Shown: positions 35,721 to 45,989, counted from the first letter of the stretch. The stretch: 64,000 nucleotides of DNA from Hemicordylus capensis (GCF_027244095.1 NC_069658.1:41380501-41444500); one strand, 5' to 3'. Made by a program: numbers and translations. The notes: a model not told the origin generated them from the letters alone.

Positions 35721-35830
35721 CCTACAGCACCCGGCATTCCCAGGCGGTTTCCCATCCAAGTACTAACCAGACCTGACCCTTCTTAGCTTCAGAGATCAGA
35801 TTAAATCAGGCGCGTTCAAGGTAGTGTAAC
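35721..35830 (-). pseudogene. 5S rRNA pseudogene
   Basis: The minus strand matches vertebrate 5S rRNA over about 110 bases: GAACGCGCCTGAT, GAAGCTAAGAAGGGTCAGG, TGGTTAGTACTTGGATGGG, CCGCCTGGGAATGCCGGGTG and CTGTAGG. The first few bases and part of the A box are changed, so it is unlikely to be transcribed. It is part of a 179-bp insert (35721-35899) flanked by CAGTTCAATATGG and CAGTCCAATATGG, a 13-bp target duplication with one mismatch. Confidence 0.9.
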
Positions 35831-35899
35831 AATAATATTGTTATTTGTATTTTTTATGTTCTCTTTTCTGGTCAATGACTGTAATAAAATTGAACTGAA
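35831..35899 (+). mobile_element. LINE-type 3' tail joined to inverted 5S
   Basis: TCTGGTCAATGACTGTAATAAA is the same tail family as at 1285 and 36050. It forms the 3' half of the insert that carries the antisense 5S copy. Confidence 0.55.
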
Positions 35900-36044
35900 C
35901 AGTCCAATATGGCAGACGCGTGAACGTATAAGGCGCAAGTGGGCTAACTTGTGAACTGCCTAACTGATATGGACCAATTTTAGTCCAGTTGTAGGGACAG
36001 TGAAAGGAAATTTCTTTTATTTCTTACCAGAACAACTCAATTTT

Positions 36045-36090
36045 TAATCAATTGTATTTATTTGTTTATTTCGGCCCAAGGCCAGCATAA
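36045..36090 (-). mobile_element. LINE-type 3' tail
   Basis: On the minus strand: GCTGGCCTTGGGCCGAAATA followed by AAACAAATAAATA, similar to the tails at 1285 and 35870. Confidence 0.45.
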
Positions 36091-36094
36091 ATTA

Positions 36095-36914
36095 ATTGCT
36101 CCATTGGCTATTAACTATTGCTAATTGGAAATTTCTCCACATATCTATCTGCCTTTATTTATTTTTGGCCAACAGTAAATGGTCAATTATTATTCACCAA
36201 AATATTCAAATCAATAAATACAAGAACAAGACTAGAAGATTACTTCAAAATACAGTGTTTCTTTCTTGAAATTAGAAAGAAATTTGCTGCATTTGTTCAA
36301 TTGTAGCTTCAGATGTTATTTGACAAGGGAAAATGCTTTGTGGGGGTGTTTTAAATAATAGATTATGAGAGAATACTTTATATTTTGTATTACCTTTCAT
36401 TTGATGTCTTAAAATGTTAATTAAACTTCATGGAGTAACAACATACATAAAAGAGAGTCTGCAAGCAGCTGAACCTAAACAAAAGATGAAACAGCAAACA
36501 TATTTTAATAAGAAGACATTAAGAACAATAGAAAGCTTTCTAAGCAAACTAATTAGTGCCAAAGTACCACAGTATTACTCTCATTCATTTATCAACATCT
36601 AAACTTTTAATGCACAAAGAGATTTTGAAGTGGTGGTGGTATTTCTGGCAGTGATTGATTAAATTGCCCTACAATTTAACCTAAAAATTTTAGGGCAAGT
36701 TAAATTGCCCTAAACAATTTACAATGGGCAAACAAGTACAAAGACCTCTAAATACCATTGGCTAGGCTAGAGAGAGCAAAAGGGCCTAGATAACATGGAG
36801 GAATGGGCCACAGAAGTCAGGAGGCCAAATCATCCTCATCCTCATCTTCAACCTCATCTAATGTAGGTGCCCAAATATACCGTACAATATAGGTGCCCAA
36901 AGTAATATACAATT
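36095..36914. other. Nothing recognised
   Basis: AT-rich, with no supported gene or repeat apart from a TTAAATTGCCCTA duplication near 36660-36715. Confidence 0.4.
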
Positions 36915-36922
36915 CAATAAAG

Positions 36923-37050
36923 CAGGAGTAATCAACCTTGGTTCTTCAGTTGTTGTTGAACTACAACTTCCATCATCACCAGCAACAATAAATTGTTGCT
37001 GAGGATGATGGGAGTTATGACTACTGGAGAGCCAAGGTTGCCTCCTTCTG
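36923..37050. mobile_element. hAT MITE
   Basis: The ends are CAGGAGTAATCAACCTTGG and CCAAGGTTGCCTCCTTCTG. The 8-bp target duplication is CAATAAAG (36915-36922) and CCATAAAG (37051-37058), with one mismatch. The core GTTGAACTACAACTTCC is palindromic with GATGGGAGTTATGAC. Confidence 0.85.
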
Positions 37051-37059
37051 CCATAAAGG

Positions 37060-39010
37060 AACAATTCAATTACAATAAAATACCAATAAAATTAAAAGAG
37101 GAGCCTTGATAAGAGTCATAGAGAGTGCAATTTAGTGGAACATGAACAGAGTACCAGGGAAAGAAGTCTGAGAGTGAAAGCAAAAGTGGAGACAAAATGG
37201 GCGAGGAATACTGAAGTTCACATTGACTTGAAATAACTGGACAAATGCTTGGCTGCAGGCTCCTCGTAAGTCTATGGAGACAAGCATCAGGGTAGGGCAG
37301 CCCTTCCATGCAGCAGGGTGAGTCAGTCACTTCAGGTGTAAGCGCAAGGAGTTGGGGGCACCAAGTGCCACCATGAACACCACTCCACAGACCTCCCTGC
37401 TGCTCACTGCAACTACTGTTCCTCACTCCACTGGGGCACACTGTTCATCTTCCCCGCCTCACCCCTCTTCTTTCCCCTCCCTGCCCCATGTAAGCTAGGG
37501 GTGCTCCTCCTGGCTTGGTACCACAGTCTGAGAGTGCTTGGGTGTTGCTCCCTCAGCAGCAAGGCCTGAGAATGCTAAGCCCCTGCTCCCAGATGTGGGG
37601 CTTCATACCATCCTTCACCTCAGGCAGCAAAATATCTTGTACCAGCCCTGACAAGAAACAAGTATGTTGGCGTCTTTTCATCAGTACTTCAGTGCTTGTG
37701 TGATATAATAGGAAGCAATGTCCTTTTAAACATAGGGGATCACTTATCAGAAAAACTGACAAGGCAGTCGCTCTCATTCATGAGGGCTGAAAGCAGCAAA
37801 GGGTTCTCAGAATCACGTTGCTCAAGTACCTTCTAAAGCCAACATGAAACATGGCATTTAATCTTCGCTAACAATCTTCTGGGAAGCAGCAAATGATGCC
37901 TTTTGCAGCACAGATCAAAATAATGGTTTCAAAACCCCCACAGACTGCAAGAATTCCTGGGGAAGATCAAGTGAGGATTATAGACCAGAAGGTATATAAT
38001 TACTTCAAAACAGTTCAGGGGGGATTTTATTAAATTGGAGCCATCTATCTCCGCTTCCTGCCCCATTGAAGCATCTGAACATGTAAGCACAGTAGAAAGT
38101 CAGCGTATCGGGGAACTCATCTTAATTCACACCGGCTGTGGCTCATTGGCACGGCCTCTCTGCAATACAGGCGACCTTGTAATTTTTTGCTCTGTGGTAA
38201 GCAGGACTCAAATGCGCAGCAGGGGTGACAAGTTCAGAGTGTTTTCAGGGTTTCAAGCCACATTGCTCTTTGAAGACCCCTGCTGCTTTGGTAATTCATG
38301 AGGCTGCAGCGATAGCATTTCCTGGAGCAGGTGGGGACTTTGGCTTTCCCCAGCCAAATCAAAGCACTGTCTCTATCCCGAAACAGCAAACACACAGCAA
38401 AGCAACAAAGCAACAGCACCTGGCAGTGATCCAGAGACTGAATGATGTTATAATTAAATTGTCTTTGTAAGGAGGCATGACTTTCAATGGGACTCAGTTG
38501 GGAGCGGGGAGTCAGAAATGTCAGCATTATAATCCCGACTCTATGGGGAGTGTGTTCGCTCTCACTCTCTTTCTCTGACTTTATATATGACCAGAATGTG
38601 AAGGCTATCATCTAAATTTCAGCTCTTCTTCTGTATGCACAACTAACAAAAGGTTATCCCTCTAACTATATAAAATATAGGGTGCAAACCACCAAGAGAC
38701 ACAAAGATAGATGTGCCCGGGGTTCCAGAAGTGGGACTCCCTGTACACCCCTGGGTGCCCTGACAGAGGCACTCAGCCTGGCTTGACCTGTGCTTAAGAG
38801 AGTCCAGGAAGGAAACAATGTTCATCATTGAAGCTAAGAGTAGCCTAGGGAACCAGTTAGGGAGGAAGTGCAGTGGAAGCATCCTGTCCCATAGGAGTCT
38901 ATACAGGGTTCCTCAACACTCCAAGAAAGGTTTACGGATAGAGACTCTTCAGTGCTCCCAAGACTTCCAAACTAAGGCAGTCATGGCTCCCCTCCCATCC
39001 TTGCATGCAC
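37060..39010. other. Unclassified, single-copy-looking
   Basis: No coding frame is supported. I see no SINE, LINE or MITE signature across this 1.9 kb. Confidence 0.4.
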
Positions 39011-39023
39011 TTACACTCTTGAC

Positions 39024-39223
39024 TAGTGTTCTCTCTAATTTTTTTTCATCTGTGTGCGGAATGACTTTTGTTCGGGGGGGGGGCAGTATCAAGGCAGTTT
39101 GTGTGCACATGCATTCAGAGTGGGACTTTCCTGATTCAACCTGAGCGGGATCTAAAATTAACTGAGCGGACATCCAAAAACATGTGAGCTTGCACACACG
39201 TGCATGCCTTAGAGGCAACACTG
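39024..39223. mobile_element. hAT MITE with related CAGTGTTC ends
   Basis: The ends are TAGTGTTCTCTCTAA and CTTAGAGGCAACACTG. The target duplication is CTCTTGAC (39016-39023) and CTCCTGAC (39224-39231), one mismatch. The interior (GTGTGCGGAATGA, GAGCTTGCACACACG) differs from the MITE at 6553, so only the termini are shared. Confidence 0.75.
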
Positions 39224-39324
39224 CTCCTGACCTGGACATTCCAGACAACTCAGTCACGCTTCCCAGTTCCTGCTAAGTCATAGAGTCTGAAAATCCTAAA
39301 TCCACACTCTACTTCTAAGATAAG

Positions 39325-39552
39325 CCACCTAATGGCACAGTGGGAAATGACTTGCTTAGTATGCATGAGGTTGCTGGTGCTAATCCCTGCTGGTATCTAT
39401 ACTGGGCAGCAGCAATATAGGAAGATGCTGAAAGGCATCATCTCATACTGTGAGGGAGAAGGCAATGGTAAACCGCTCCTGTATTCTACCAGAAACAATC
39501 ACAGGGCTCTGTGGGCGCCAGGAGACTTGACTTGATGGCACACTTTACTTAT
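39325..39552 (+). mobile_element. Sauria SINE, near full length
   Basis: Head GCCACCTAATGGCACAGTGG, B-box region GGTGCTAATCCCTGC, then GGGCAGCAGCAATATAGGAA, GGCAATGGTAAACCGCTCC and end GACTTGATGGCACACTTTAC. Confidence 0.85.
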
Positions 39553-39554
39553 AA

Positions 39555-39865
39555 GATAAGACAGGATGCTTCCAATTTGCATCCTCCATAACTGGTTAGG
39601 CATCTCACTCTTATAAAACCTATTATTCCCCACCGAAGATGATTCCCATTAATTTTGGTTAAAAGATGTAGTGCCTTATAAAGTCTGTTAAAAGGTGCCT
39701 CTGGCAGCCCCACCCTGCACTGCCACCACTGTTTCAAGGGACTGCGGGGACATGACAGAAGCACTCATGCAACTTTCTTCTTCCCAGCCAATCAGCAGTG
39801 ATCTTCCCACCAAGATTCCATCTAAGGCTGGGACAGGGAGGAAATGGCTTCTTCTGTCTCCTTCT
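39555..39865. other. Nothing recognised
   Basis: Short unclassified stretch between SINEs. Confidence 0.4.
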
Positions 39866-39870
39866 CAGGA

Positions 39871-40190
39871 AGAGAGCTGGTCATTTAGTAGTGAGCATGA
39901 TTTGTCTCCTTTGCTAAGCAGGGTTGGTCTTGGTTTGCATTTTGATGGGTGACTATATATGAGCACTGTAAGATATTCCCCTTAGGGGATGGGCCCGTTG
40001 TCCAGTGGTAGAACATCTGTTTTGCATGCAGAAGGTCCCAGGTTCACTCCCTGGCATCTTCAGGTAGGGCTGGGAGAGACTCCTACCTGAAACCTTGGTG
40101 AGCCACTGGCACACAGTATAGACAATTCTGAACTAGATGGGCCAGTGGTTTCACTCTGTACAAGGCAGCATCCTATGTTCCTAAGCAGAT
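39871..40190 (+). mobile_element. 5S/tRNA composite SINE, full length
   Basis: Head AGAGAGCTGGTC, 5S-like TTTGCTAAGCAGGGTTGG and TTTGATGGGTGAC, then CCCCTTAGGGGATGGGCC. Next comes a clear tRNA-Ala-like block: AGTGGTAGAACATCTG (A box), TTTTGCATGCAGAAGG (anticodon arm) and CCCAGGTTCACTCCCTGGCA (B box). The 3' part ends with AAGGCAGCATCCTATG. The two Pol III-type regions sit in tandem. Confidence 0.8.
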
Positions 40191-40354
40191 GGTACAACAG
40201 GTACACTGCTATAGACAACATTAAACTTTAGCTGCCCAGCATAACATTTTCCTCATTCAAGAGTGCTCTTTTATATTTCAGTAACATACCTGCTTATTAG
40301 AGAGATATCCTTTTATGATTCCTTCCCCGCTGTATTGACAAGGACTGGCAATTC

Positions 40355-41225
40355 AGTAACATAAGAACATAAGAACAGCCCTGCTGGATCAGGCCCAAGG
40401 CCCATCTAGTCCAGCTTCCTGTTTCTCACAGTGGCCCACCAGATGCCTCTGGAAGCCACAGGCAGGAGTTGAGGGCATGCCCTCTCTCCTGCTCTTACTC
40501 CCCTGCAACTGGTACTCAGAGGCATCCTGCCTTTGAGGCTGGAGGTGGCCCACAGCCCTCCGACTGGTAGACATTGATAGACCTCTTCTCCCTTTTAAAG
40601 CCTTCCAGGTTGTTGGCTGTCACCGCATCTTGTGGCAGAGAATTCCACAAGCTGATTATGCATTGTGTGAAAAAGTACTTCTGTTTGCTGGTCCTAGATT
40701 TCCTGGCAATCAATTTCATGGGATGACCTCTGGTTCTAGTGTTATGTGTGAGAGAGAAGAATCTCTCTCTTTCCACTTTCTCTACACAGTGCATGATTTT
40801 ATAGACCTCTATCATGTCTCCCCGCAGTCGTCTTTTTGCTAAACTAAATAGCCCCAGGTGTTGTAGCCTTGCCTCATAAGAAAGGTGCTCCAGGACCCTG
40901 ATCATCTTGGTTGCCCTCCTCTGCACCTTTTCCAGTTTCTTCTGCACTTTTTCCAATGTCCTTTTTTAGATGTGGTGACCAGAATTGTACGCAGTACTCG
41001 AGGTGTGGCCACACCATAGTTTTGTATAAGGGCGTTATAATATTAACAGTTTTATTTTCAATCCCCTTCCTAATGATCCCTAGCATGGAATTGGCCTTTT
41101 TCACAGCTGCCACGCATTGAGTCGACACTTTCAACGAGCTGACCACCACGACACCAAGATCCCTCTCCTGGTCTGTCCATCTAGATTGCTCATCATCAGT
41201 TGAATTGCATGAATGCTCCCTCCCC
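40355..41225 (-). mobile_element. CR1 LINE, 3' half of ORF2 and 3' UTR
   Basis: The minus strand encodes the CR1 C-terminus. DQERDLGVVV lies near 41170, LYKTMVWPHLEYCVQFWSPH near 41000, then KVQRRATKMIRVLEHLSYEA, RRLRGDMIEVYKIMH, RGHPMKLIARKSRTSKQKY and WNSLPQDAV. One frame change falls near 40950. The 3' UTR ends in GCTGTTCTTATGTTCTTATG, the octamer-type end of CR1. It is 5'-truncated, as is usual, and is the best preserved LINE in the window. Confidence 0.9.
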
Positions 41226-41316
41226 GGCCTCATGCTGAGGGGAGGGCTCTTTCTCCCAGCCCCCTAGCACGGCCCCAGGAAGCCCATGATTGGGCCTTAG
41301 CATCTGGAGGGGCGGG

Positions 41317-42368
41317 TGTCGTAAATCTGTTAGCTCAGCTAACCCAACAGGATTTACAACCCCTTCAGCTCTCCCCTTGTGAGCTAAACAGAAAGTAGCA
41401 GCAAAGGAAATGAAAGACTCACAAAGAAAAATACAGTGGTCCCTCTACTTACGAAATTAATCCGTTCCGAATGCACATTTGTAAGTCGAAAAATTCGTAA
41501 GTCGAAAAGCGTTTTCCCATAGGAATGCATTGGGAACGGATTAATGCGTTCCGGAGCCTAGAAAAAAGACCCAGACCCCCAGTAAGGCTTGCAAACTGCA
41601 CAGGAACATTTCTTTTCAAGAATAAACAGGCAGTAAACAGGCAGGCAAGTCAAGGAAACCGCATGTAAAATTTGTAAGTCGAGGAAACCCCATCTAAAAA
41701 TTTGTAAGTCGAGGAAACCCCATCTAAAAATTTGTAAGTCGAAAAAACCGCATCTAAAACCGGATCTAAAACTGCTGTTTGTAACTCGAAAAATACTTAT
41801 GTCGAGTAGTTTGTAAGTCGAGGGACCACTGTAGCAGTAAATGAATAAAGTCCCCTGAACTAAACTAGGTACCCCCTTCTACGATAAATGAGTAATAACT
41901 GAAAAGAAAACAACAGAGCAGAACAAGGGCAAACTGGAACTCGGAAGGTTGAGGAATTCTAAATCGGAACACGGTCTGTGATAAGCGAATGTTACTGACA
42001 GCAATCTGTGCAACTAACAGACTGCTTAATATAGGGCTCAAGATAACCGGCAGCCAATCAGGCTTTCCTGAGTCAGCACTTCTACTTCCTCTCCTGTGAT
42101 ATCTGCGCCTGCGTGTCTCCCACTGAGCCTTCCTCTTGAGACGTCTGCTCAAGACAGGCGAAATCCCTGCCTCCTCCTGATCAGCCTCCTGAGTCCTCAT
42201 GTCTGGCAGCTGTTCTGATTCCTCAGCTCCAGAGTCTGTTTTCCCTGCCAAATCCTGTTGCTGTGCCTCTGAGCCTACACTCCCAACCAAGTCCTCCCGT
42301 TCCTCCCCTGACTCTTCTGAGTCAGAGGTCTGAGCCATGACAGCGGGGCTAAGGCTGCCGCTCCTACA
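41317..42368 (-). mobile_element. Probable LTR of a Gypsy-like retrotransposon (fossil)
   Basis: The borders TGTCGTAAAT and CTCCTACA give TG..CA ends. A TATATTAAG element lies on the minus strand near 42030. An acidic reading frame overlaps the upstream part, as seen in some squamate Gypsy LTRs. A Tigger-like element is inserted (41434-41831), leaving about 650 bp of LTR. No partner LTR or internal region is recognised, so it may be a solo LTR. It is a relic of moderate age. Confidence 0.4.
41434..41831. mobile_element. Tigger-like (Tc1/mariner) MITE
   Basis: The ends are CAGTGGTCCCTCTACTTACG and TCGAGGGACCACTG, flanked by TA at 41432-41433 and 41832-41833. The subterminal region is made of repeated TTTGTAAGTCGA words, including two near-identical 30-bp units (41670-41735) and a diverged third. 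It is 398 bp and non-coding. Confidence 0.9.
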
Positions 42369-42371
42369 GTT

Positions 42372-43045
42372 CCCCGCCCCAAATGCTTAATCCGGCATTG
42401 GATTCCTCCACCTTCCCTTCCCTAGGAGCAGAGCAGGTCCAGAGGCTGGTCGCCCTTCCAGGGGCCGAGTAGGAATTTTCGGCTTTCAGAGCATTGGCCG
42501 TGTTGGGTTTTTTTTTCACCTACTCTGTTCTGCTACCCTAGCATCATGGTTAGTTAGTTAGGTCATGGCTTGGCAGGGACAGTGCGGGATGGGTGGTAAG
42601 TAGATGGGATGGAACATAGGTGAGCACCCTTGGACACTTAAAATGGGTGATTGGTCAATCGCTCCCTTGTGGTGGTTTGTGCGGCCCAAGGAGGACGATT
42701 CACCATGAAACCTTCTTCAGACACTTAACATACCCATGGGCTGCGCAGTCCAGGATGTGTGAAGAGCTAGAAGGATCCAGGCCCCCAAGGGGGTTGGCCA
42801 TGAAGGGGAGGGAGCAGGTTTTCCCCTGCTGCCTTCCTGAGCCAGGGTGTTTCTCCCAAGCAAGGCATGGGGGAGGACATTGTAGTCCGAACCCGGTCAT
42901 TGCTAGGCCCCACACTGTCTTGGGCAGGGGGGCTTAACCCTTCCCAGTCCACTCATCCGATTATAGTTATCAATAAAGCTGTGGCACTTTTACCCACTGC
43001 ATTGTTGTCTGTGTCTTCTTGGAGCCAGGGTCTGGCGACAAAATG
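42372..43045. other. Unclassified; possible LTR-type relic
   Basis: AATAAAGCTGTGGC at 42972 is followed by TGTTGTCTGTGTCTTC and GGGTCTGGCGACA at 43035, a layout like an R-U5 end and primer-binding site. No 5' border or partner is found, so this is only a suggestion. Confidence 0.25.
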
Positions 43046-43049
43046 TTAA

Positions 43050-43530
43050 ATTTGGCAAAGTTTTGTTCCGCATTTCCCACAGCCCAGCATACCCTTGCAT
43101 TTACTGCTCTGTAGTTCTGCTATGTTGCTCCCACAAATTACACTCAGTTACTACGAGCTCCTTACAAAGACATCAGCTCCAGCTGCTGCTTTATTTTAAT
43201 CCTTGGTTATTACGGTTTTGTAACTGCTATTTAACAAGTTGTGTAATTCAGCGCATTGCTGCTTTTTTGCAGGCTGTCAAAGTTGTGGGTCTCCTTGCAG
43301 TCTATCCTAGGTATTGCCACCACAAATCTTCATGACATTTAGAAGAGAATTATCTAGTTGCCAAAATGGAATGCTGCTTGTTAGAAACATCCTATTATAT
43401 TGAACTATGGCTTTTTTGAGCTAGAATATGAAAGTGTGGGATTGGTGCTGTTTCATAGTGGTTCACAGCAAACACCAACATATTCAAGACCATTTCCCAC
43501 ATTACACAGTGGCAAAACCAGATTTGCCAC
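43050..43530. other. Nothing recognised
   Basis: No gene or repeat is supported. Confidence 0.4.
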
Positions 43531-43535
43531 TAATG

Positions 43536-43975
43536 AGGAGACCTGGTCTTGTGATAGGAAGCATGAATTGCCTTCTTTGTTAAGTAGAGTTTGCTTTGGT
43601 TTACATTTGAATGGGTGACTATATTCGAAAGTTGTAAAATATTCCCCTTAGGGCAGGATTTCTTAACCTTGGGTCCCCAGCTGTTGTTGGACTACAACTC
43701 CCATCATCCCAAGCCATGGCCTTTGTGGCTGGGAATGATGGGAGTTGTAGTCCAACAACTTCTGGGGACTCAAGGTTAAGAAACCCTGGCTTAGATGGGG
43801 CCATAGCTCAATAGAAGAGCATCTGCTTCCATAGCATCTCCAGGAAGGACAGGGAGTGGGAGAGACTCCTGCCTGAAACCTTGAAGAGCTGCTGCCAATC
43901 AGTGTAGACAATAGTGAGCTACAGTAAGTATATGCATGGTGTGCTGTATTTAGGCACAGCAGATGACATCCTAAC
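43536..43975 (+). mobile_element. 5S/tRNA composite SINE split by a MITE
   Basis: The 5S-like part (TTTGTTAAGTAGAGTTTGC, GAATGGGTGAC) ends with CCCCTTAGGG at 43653. The tRNA-like part resumes at 43789 (CTTAGATGGGGCCATAGCTC, then AGAGCATCTGC). The break is the hAT MITE at 43654. Confidence 0.8.
43654..43788. mobile_element. hAT MITE nested in SINE
   Basis: The ends are CAGGATTTCTTAACCTTGG and AAGGTTAAGAAACCCTG. The palindromic core contains GTTGTTGGACTACAACTCCC. The flanks CCTTAGGG and GCTTAGAT look like a decayed 8-bp duplication, consistent with the uninterrupted SINE reading CTTAGGGGATGG. Confidence 0.9.
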
Positions 43976-43979
43976 TGAA

Positions 43980-44300
43980 CAAAGCACATGTGTTGGTGTC
44001 TGCAAAAATACACAACTCCCTCAGTCTTCCTACATGTGTGCTGTTGCACAAGGGGGCTAATATTTCAAGTGCTGCTTGTGCTTTGGAAGCACTCTCTAAG
44101 ATCAGAAACACATCAATGATTCTCAGTAACATGTTTCTGATCTTACCAAGCACTTCCAGAACTGTCCCTCCTCAAAGCAATCATTTACATCTTTAGAGTA
44201 CCATATTGGTCCATTTTGATTTTAATGAATACTAGAGCATTTTTCCTGGACAACAGATGATTGGGGTGTTGGGAGAGGTTCACCAACATGTGGGGACCTC
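43980..44300. other. Unclassified stretch
   Basis: A small inverted repeat, AAGATCAGAAACA and TGTTTCTGATCTT, lies at 44098-44145. No gene. Confidence 0.5.
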
Positions 44301-44312
44301 TGCTCTAGAGGG

Positions 44313-44371
44313 CTTCTTCTTCTTCTTCTTCTTCTTCTTCTTCTTCTTCTTCTTCTTCTTCTTCTTCTTCT
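44313..44371 (+). repeat. (CTT)n trinucleotide repeat
   Basis: About 19 units. Poly-Arg and poly-Phe frames here are artefacts. Confidence 0.95.
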
Positions 44372-44425
44372 ATGTGCTGCCTCAGACCAAGGATGCAACA
44401 TCTCTACCAGGTAACTTACCAATTA

Positions 44426-45205
44426 CAGGTGAAACTCAGAAAATTAGAATATCGTGCAAAAGTCCATTAATTTCAGTAATGCAAATTAAAAGGTGAAACT
44501 GATATATGAGACAGACGCATTACATGCAAAGCGAGATAAGTCAAGCCTTAATTTGTTATAATTGTGATGATCATGGCGTACAGCTCATGAAAACCCCAAA
44601 TCCACAATCTTAGAAAATTAGAATATTACATGGAACCAAGAAGACAAGGATTGAAGAAAAAAACAATATCGGACCTCCGAAAAGTATACAGTGTACTGTG
44701 CTTGATTGGCCAGCAAACTCGCCTGACCTGACCCCATAGAGAATCTATGGGGCATTGCCAAGAGAAGGATGAGAGACATGAGACCAAACAATGCAGAATT
44801 GCTGAAGACCGCTAATGAAGCATCCTGGTCTTCCATAATACTTCATCAGTGCCACAGGCTGATAGCATCCATGCCACGCCGCATTGAGGCAGTAATTGCT
44901 GCAAAAGGGGCCCAAACCAAGTACTGAATACATATGTATGCTTATACTTTTCAGAGGTCCGATATTGTTCTATTCTTCAATCCTTGTCTTCTTGGTTCCA
45001 TGTAATATTCTAATTTTCTGAGATTGTGGATTTGGGGTTTTCATGAGCTGTACACCATGATCATCACAATTATAACAAATTAAGGCTTGACTTATCTCGC
45101 TTTGCATGTAATGCGTCTGTCTCATATATCAGTTTCACCTTTTAATTTGCATTACTGAAATTAATGGACTTTTGCACGATATTCTAATTTTCCGAGTTTC
45201 ACCTG
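44426..45205 (+). mobile_element. Tc1-like DNA transposon, internally deleted
   Basis: It is flanked by TA (44424-44425 and 45206-45207). The terminal inverted repeats are about 270 bp (CAGGTGAAACTCAGAAAATT and its complement, continuing to AAGACAAGGATTGAAG). Between them only the last part of a DD34E transposase remains: frames give NSPDLTP, NLWGIAKRRMRDM and LIASMPRRIEAVIAAKGAQ. The catalytic Glu region is kept with a stop-altered PIEN motif; both Asp residues are lost with the deletion. The arms look nearly identical, so the copy is young. It was mobile only if a full partner existed. Confidence 0.9.
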
Positions 45206-45209
45206 TAAC

Positions 45210-45725
45210 TCTGAACTGTATCCCTCTTAAAAATCCACACAATAGTATAATGCAGAGATTGACTTGGCTCTGTGATTGTCTTGGGAAGGTTTTGACACAA
45301 GTGAACTCCTGGGTGAAATTTGATACAGGTTCTTCTTATCTTTACCTTGTATTTTGAATGCTGCAAAGAGTGTTTTATGACAATGGATACCAAACTTTTG
45401 CTGTGTACTGTGCTCTAGTTAAAACATACGGCATTGACCCAATATGGCTCTGAGTGATTCTGTGGTGCCTGAAATAAGTTTGACAAGCCTCACAGAAAAT
45501 ATTTTGAAACTCACACAGTCTTTTAACTAAATGTTTGTTGTAAATGCTTATTTGAAAGTGTATGCAGTTAGGAAACATATGCATGCCATTACAAAACTGT
45601 GTGCCCATGGCTTACAGTTATTTTGTTTAAGGTTTGTTCCTGTGAATGCATGGATGTCATGCAAAATGTTGATGCATGCAAAATCTAGAGCATTGGGTAT
45701 CCTGTTTTTATGCAGGTGTGATGTC
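45210..45725. other. Nothing recognised
   Basis: Flanking sequence with no supported feature. Confidence 0.4.
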
Positions 45726-45728
45726 CAT

Positions 45729-45987
45729 AGGTAAAGGTAAATTGTGCCATCAAGTCGGTGTCGACTCCTGGTGACTACAGAGCCCTGTGGTTGTCTTTGG
45801 CAGAATACAGGAGGGGTTTACCATTGCCATCTCCCACACAGTTTGAGATGATGACTTTCAGCATCTTCCTATATCACTGCTGCCCAATATAGGTGTTTCC
45901 CCTAGTCTGGGAAACATACCAGTGGGGATTTGAACTGGCAAACTCTGGCTTGCTAATCAAGTCATTTCCCCACTGTGCCATTAGGTG
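45729..45987 (-). mobile_element. Sauria SINE, full length
   Basis: On the minus strand: AGCCACCTAATGGCACAGTG, B box AGTTCAAATCCCCACTGG, GGGCAGCAGTGATATAGGAA, GATGGCAATGGTAAACCCC, then GAGTCGACACCGACTTGATG and TTTACCTTTACC, the classical Sauria SINE/BovB end. Confidence 0.92.
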
Positions 45988-45989
45988 GC

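Larger units (their letters stand above)
35340..36005. repeat. Roughly 135-bp tandem repeat, about four units
   Basis: Units contain AATATGG..ACAT, ATTTGAGGTGCAAGTGGGCT, AACTTGTGGACTGCC and GATTTGAACCAAATT. The word GTGCAA(G/A)TGG is near 35461, 35594 and 35935. The third interval contains a 179-bp retroposon. Confidence 0.75.

Noticed and set aside
35721-35830. A functional 5S rRNA gene
   Set aside because: The 5' end is changed, there is no T-run terminator right after CTGTAGG, and it has the target duplication of a retroposed copy.
39985-40055. A functional tRNA-Ala gene
   Set aside because: It has A- and B-like boxes, but the acceptor stem does not pair and it is embedded in a SINE body with other copies nearby.
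41670-41765. A CRISPR-like short array (TTTGTAAGTCGA repeats)
   Set aside because: The repeats are the subterminal motif of a Tigger-like MITE in a vertebrate genome, with no spacer diversity.
41865-42338. A 157-residue acidic protein starting MAQTSDSEESGEE
   Set aside because: It lies wholly inside the LTR-like relic and resembles the acidic frames in such LTRs. Kept as part of the fossil, not called a gene.
44222-44496. Poly-Arg / poly-Phe proteins
   Set aside because: They are translations of the (CTT)n repeat.
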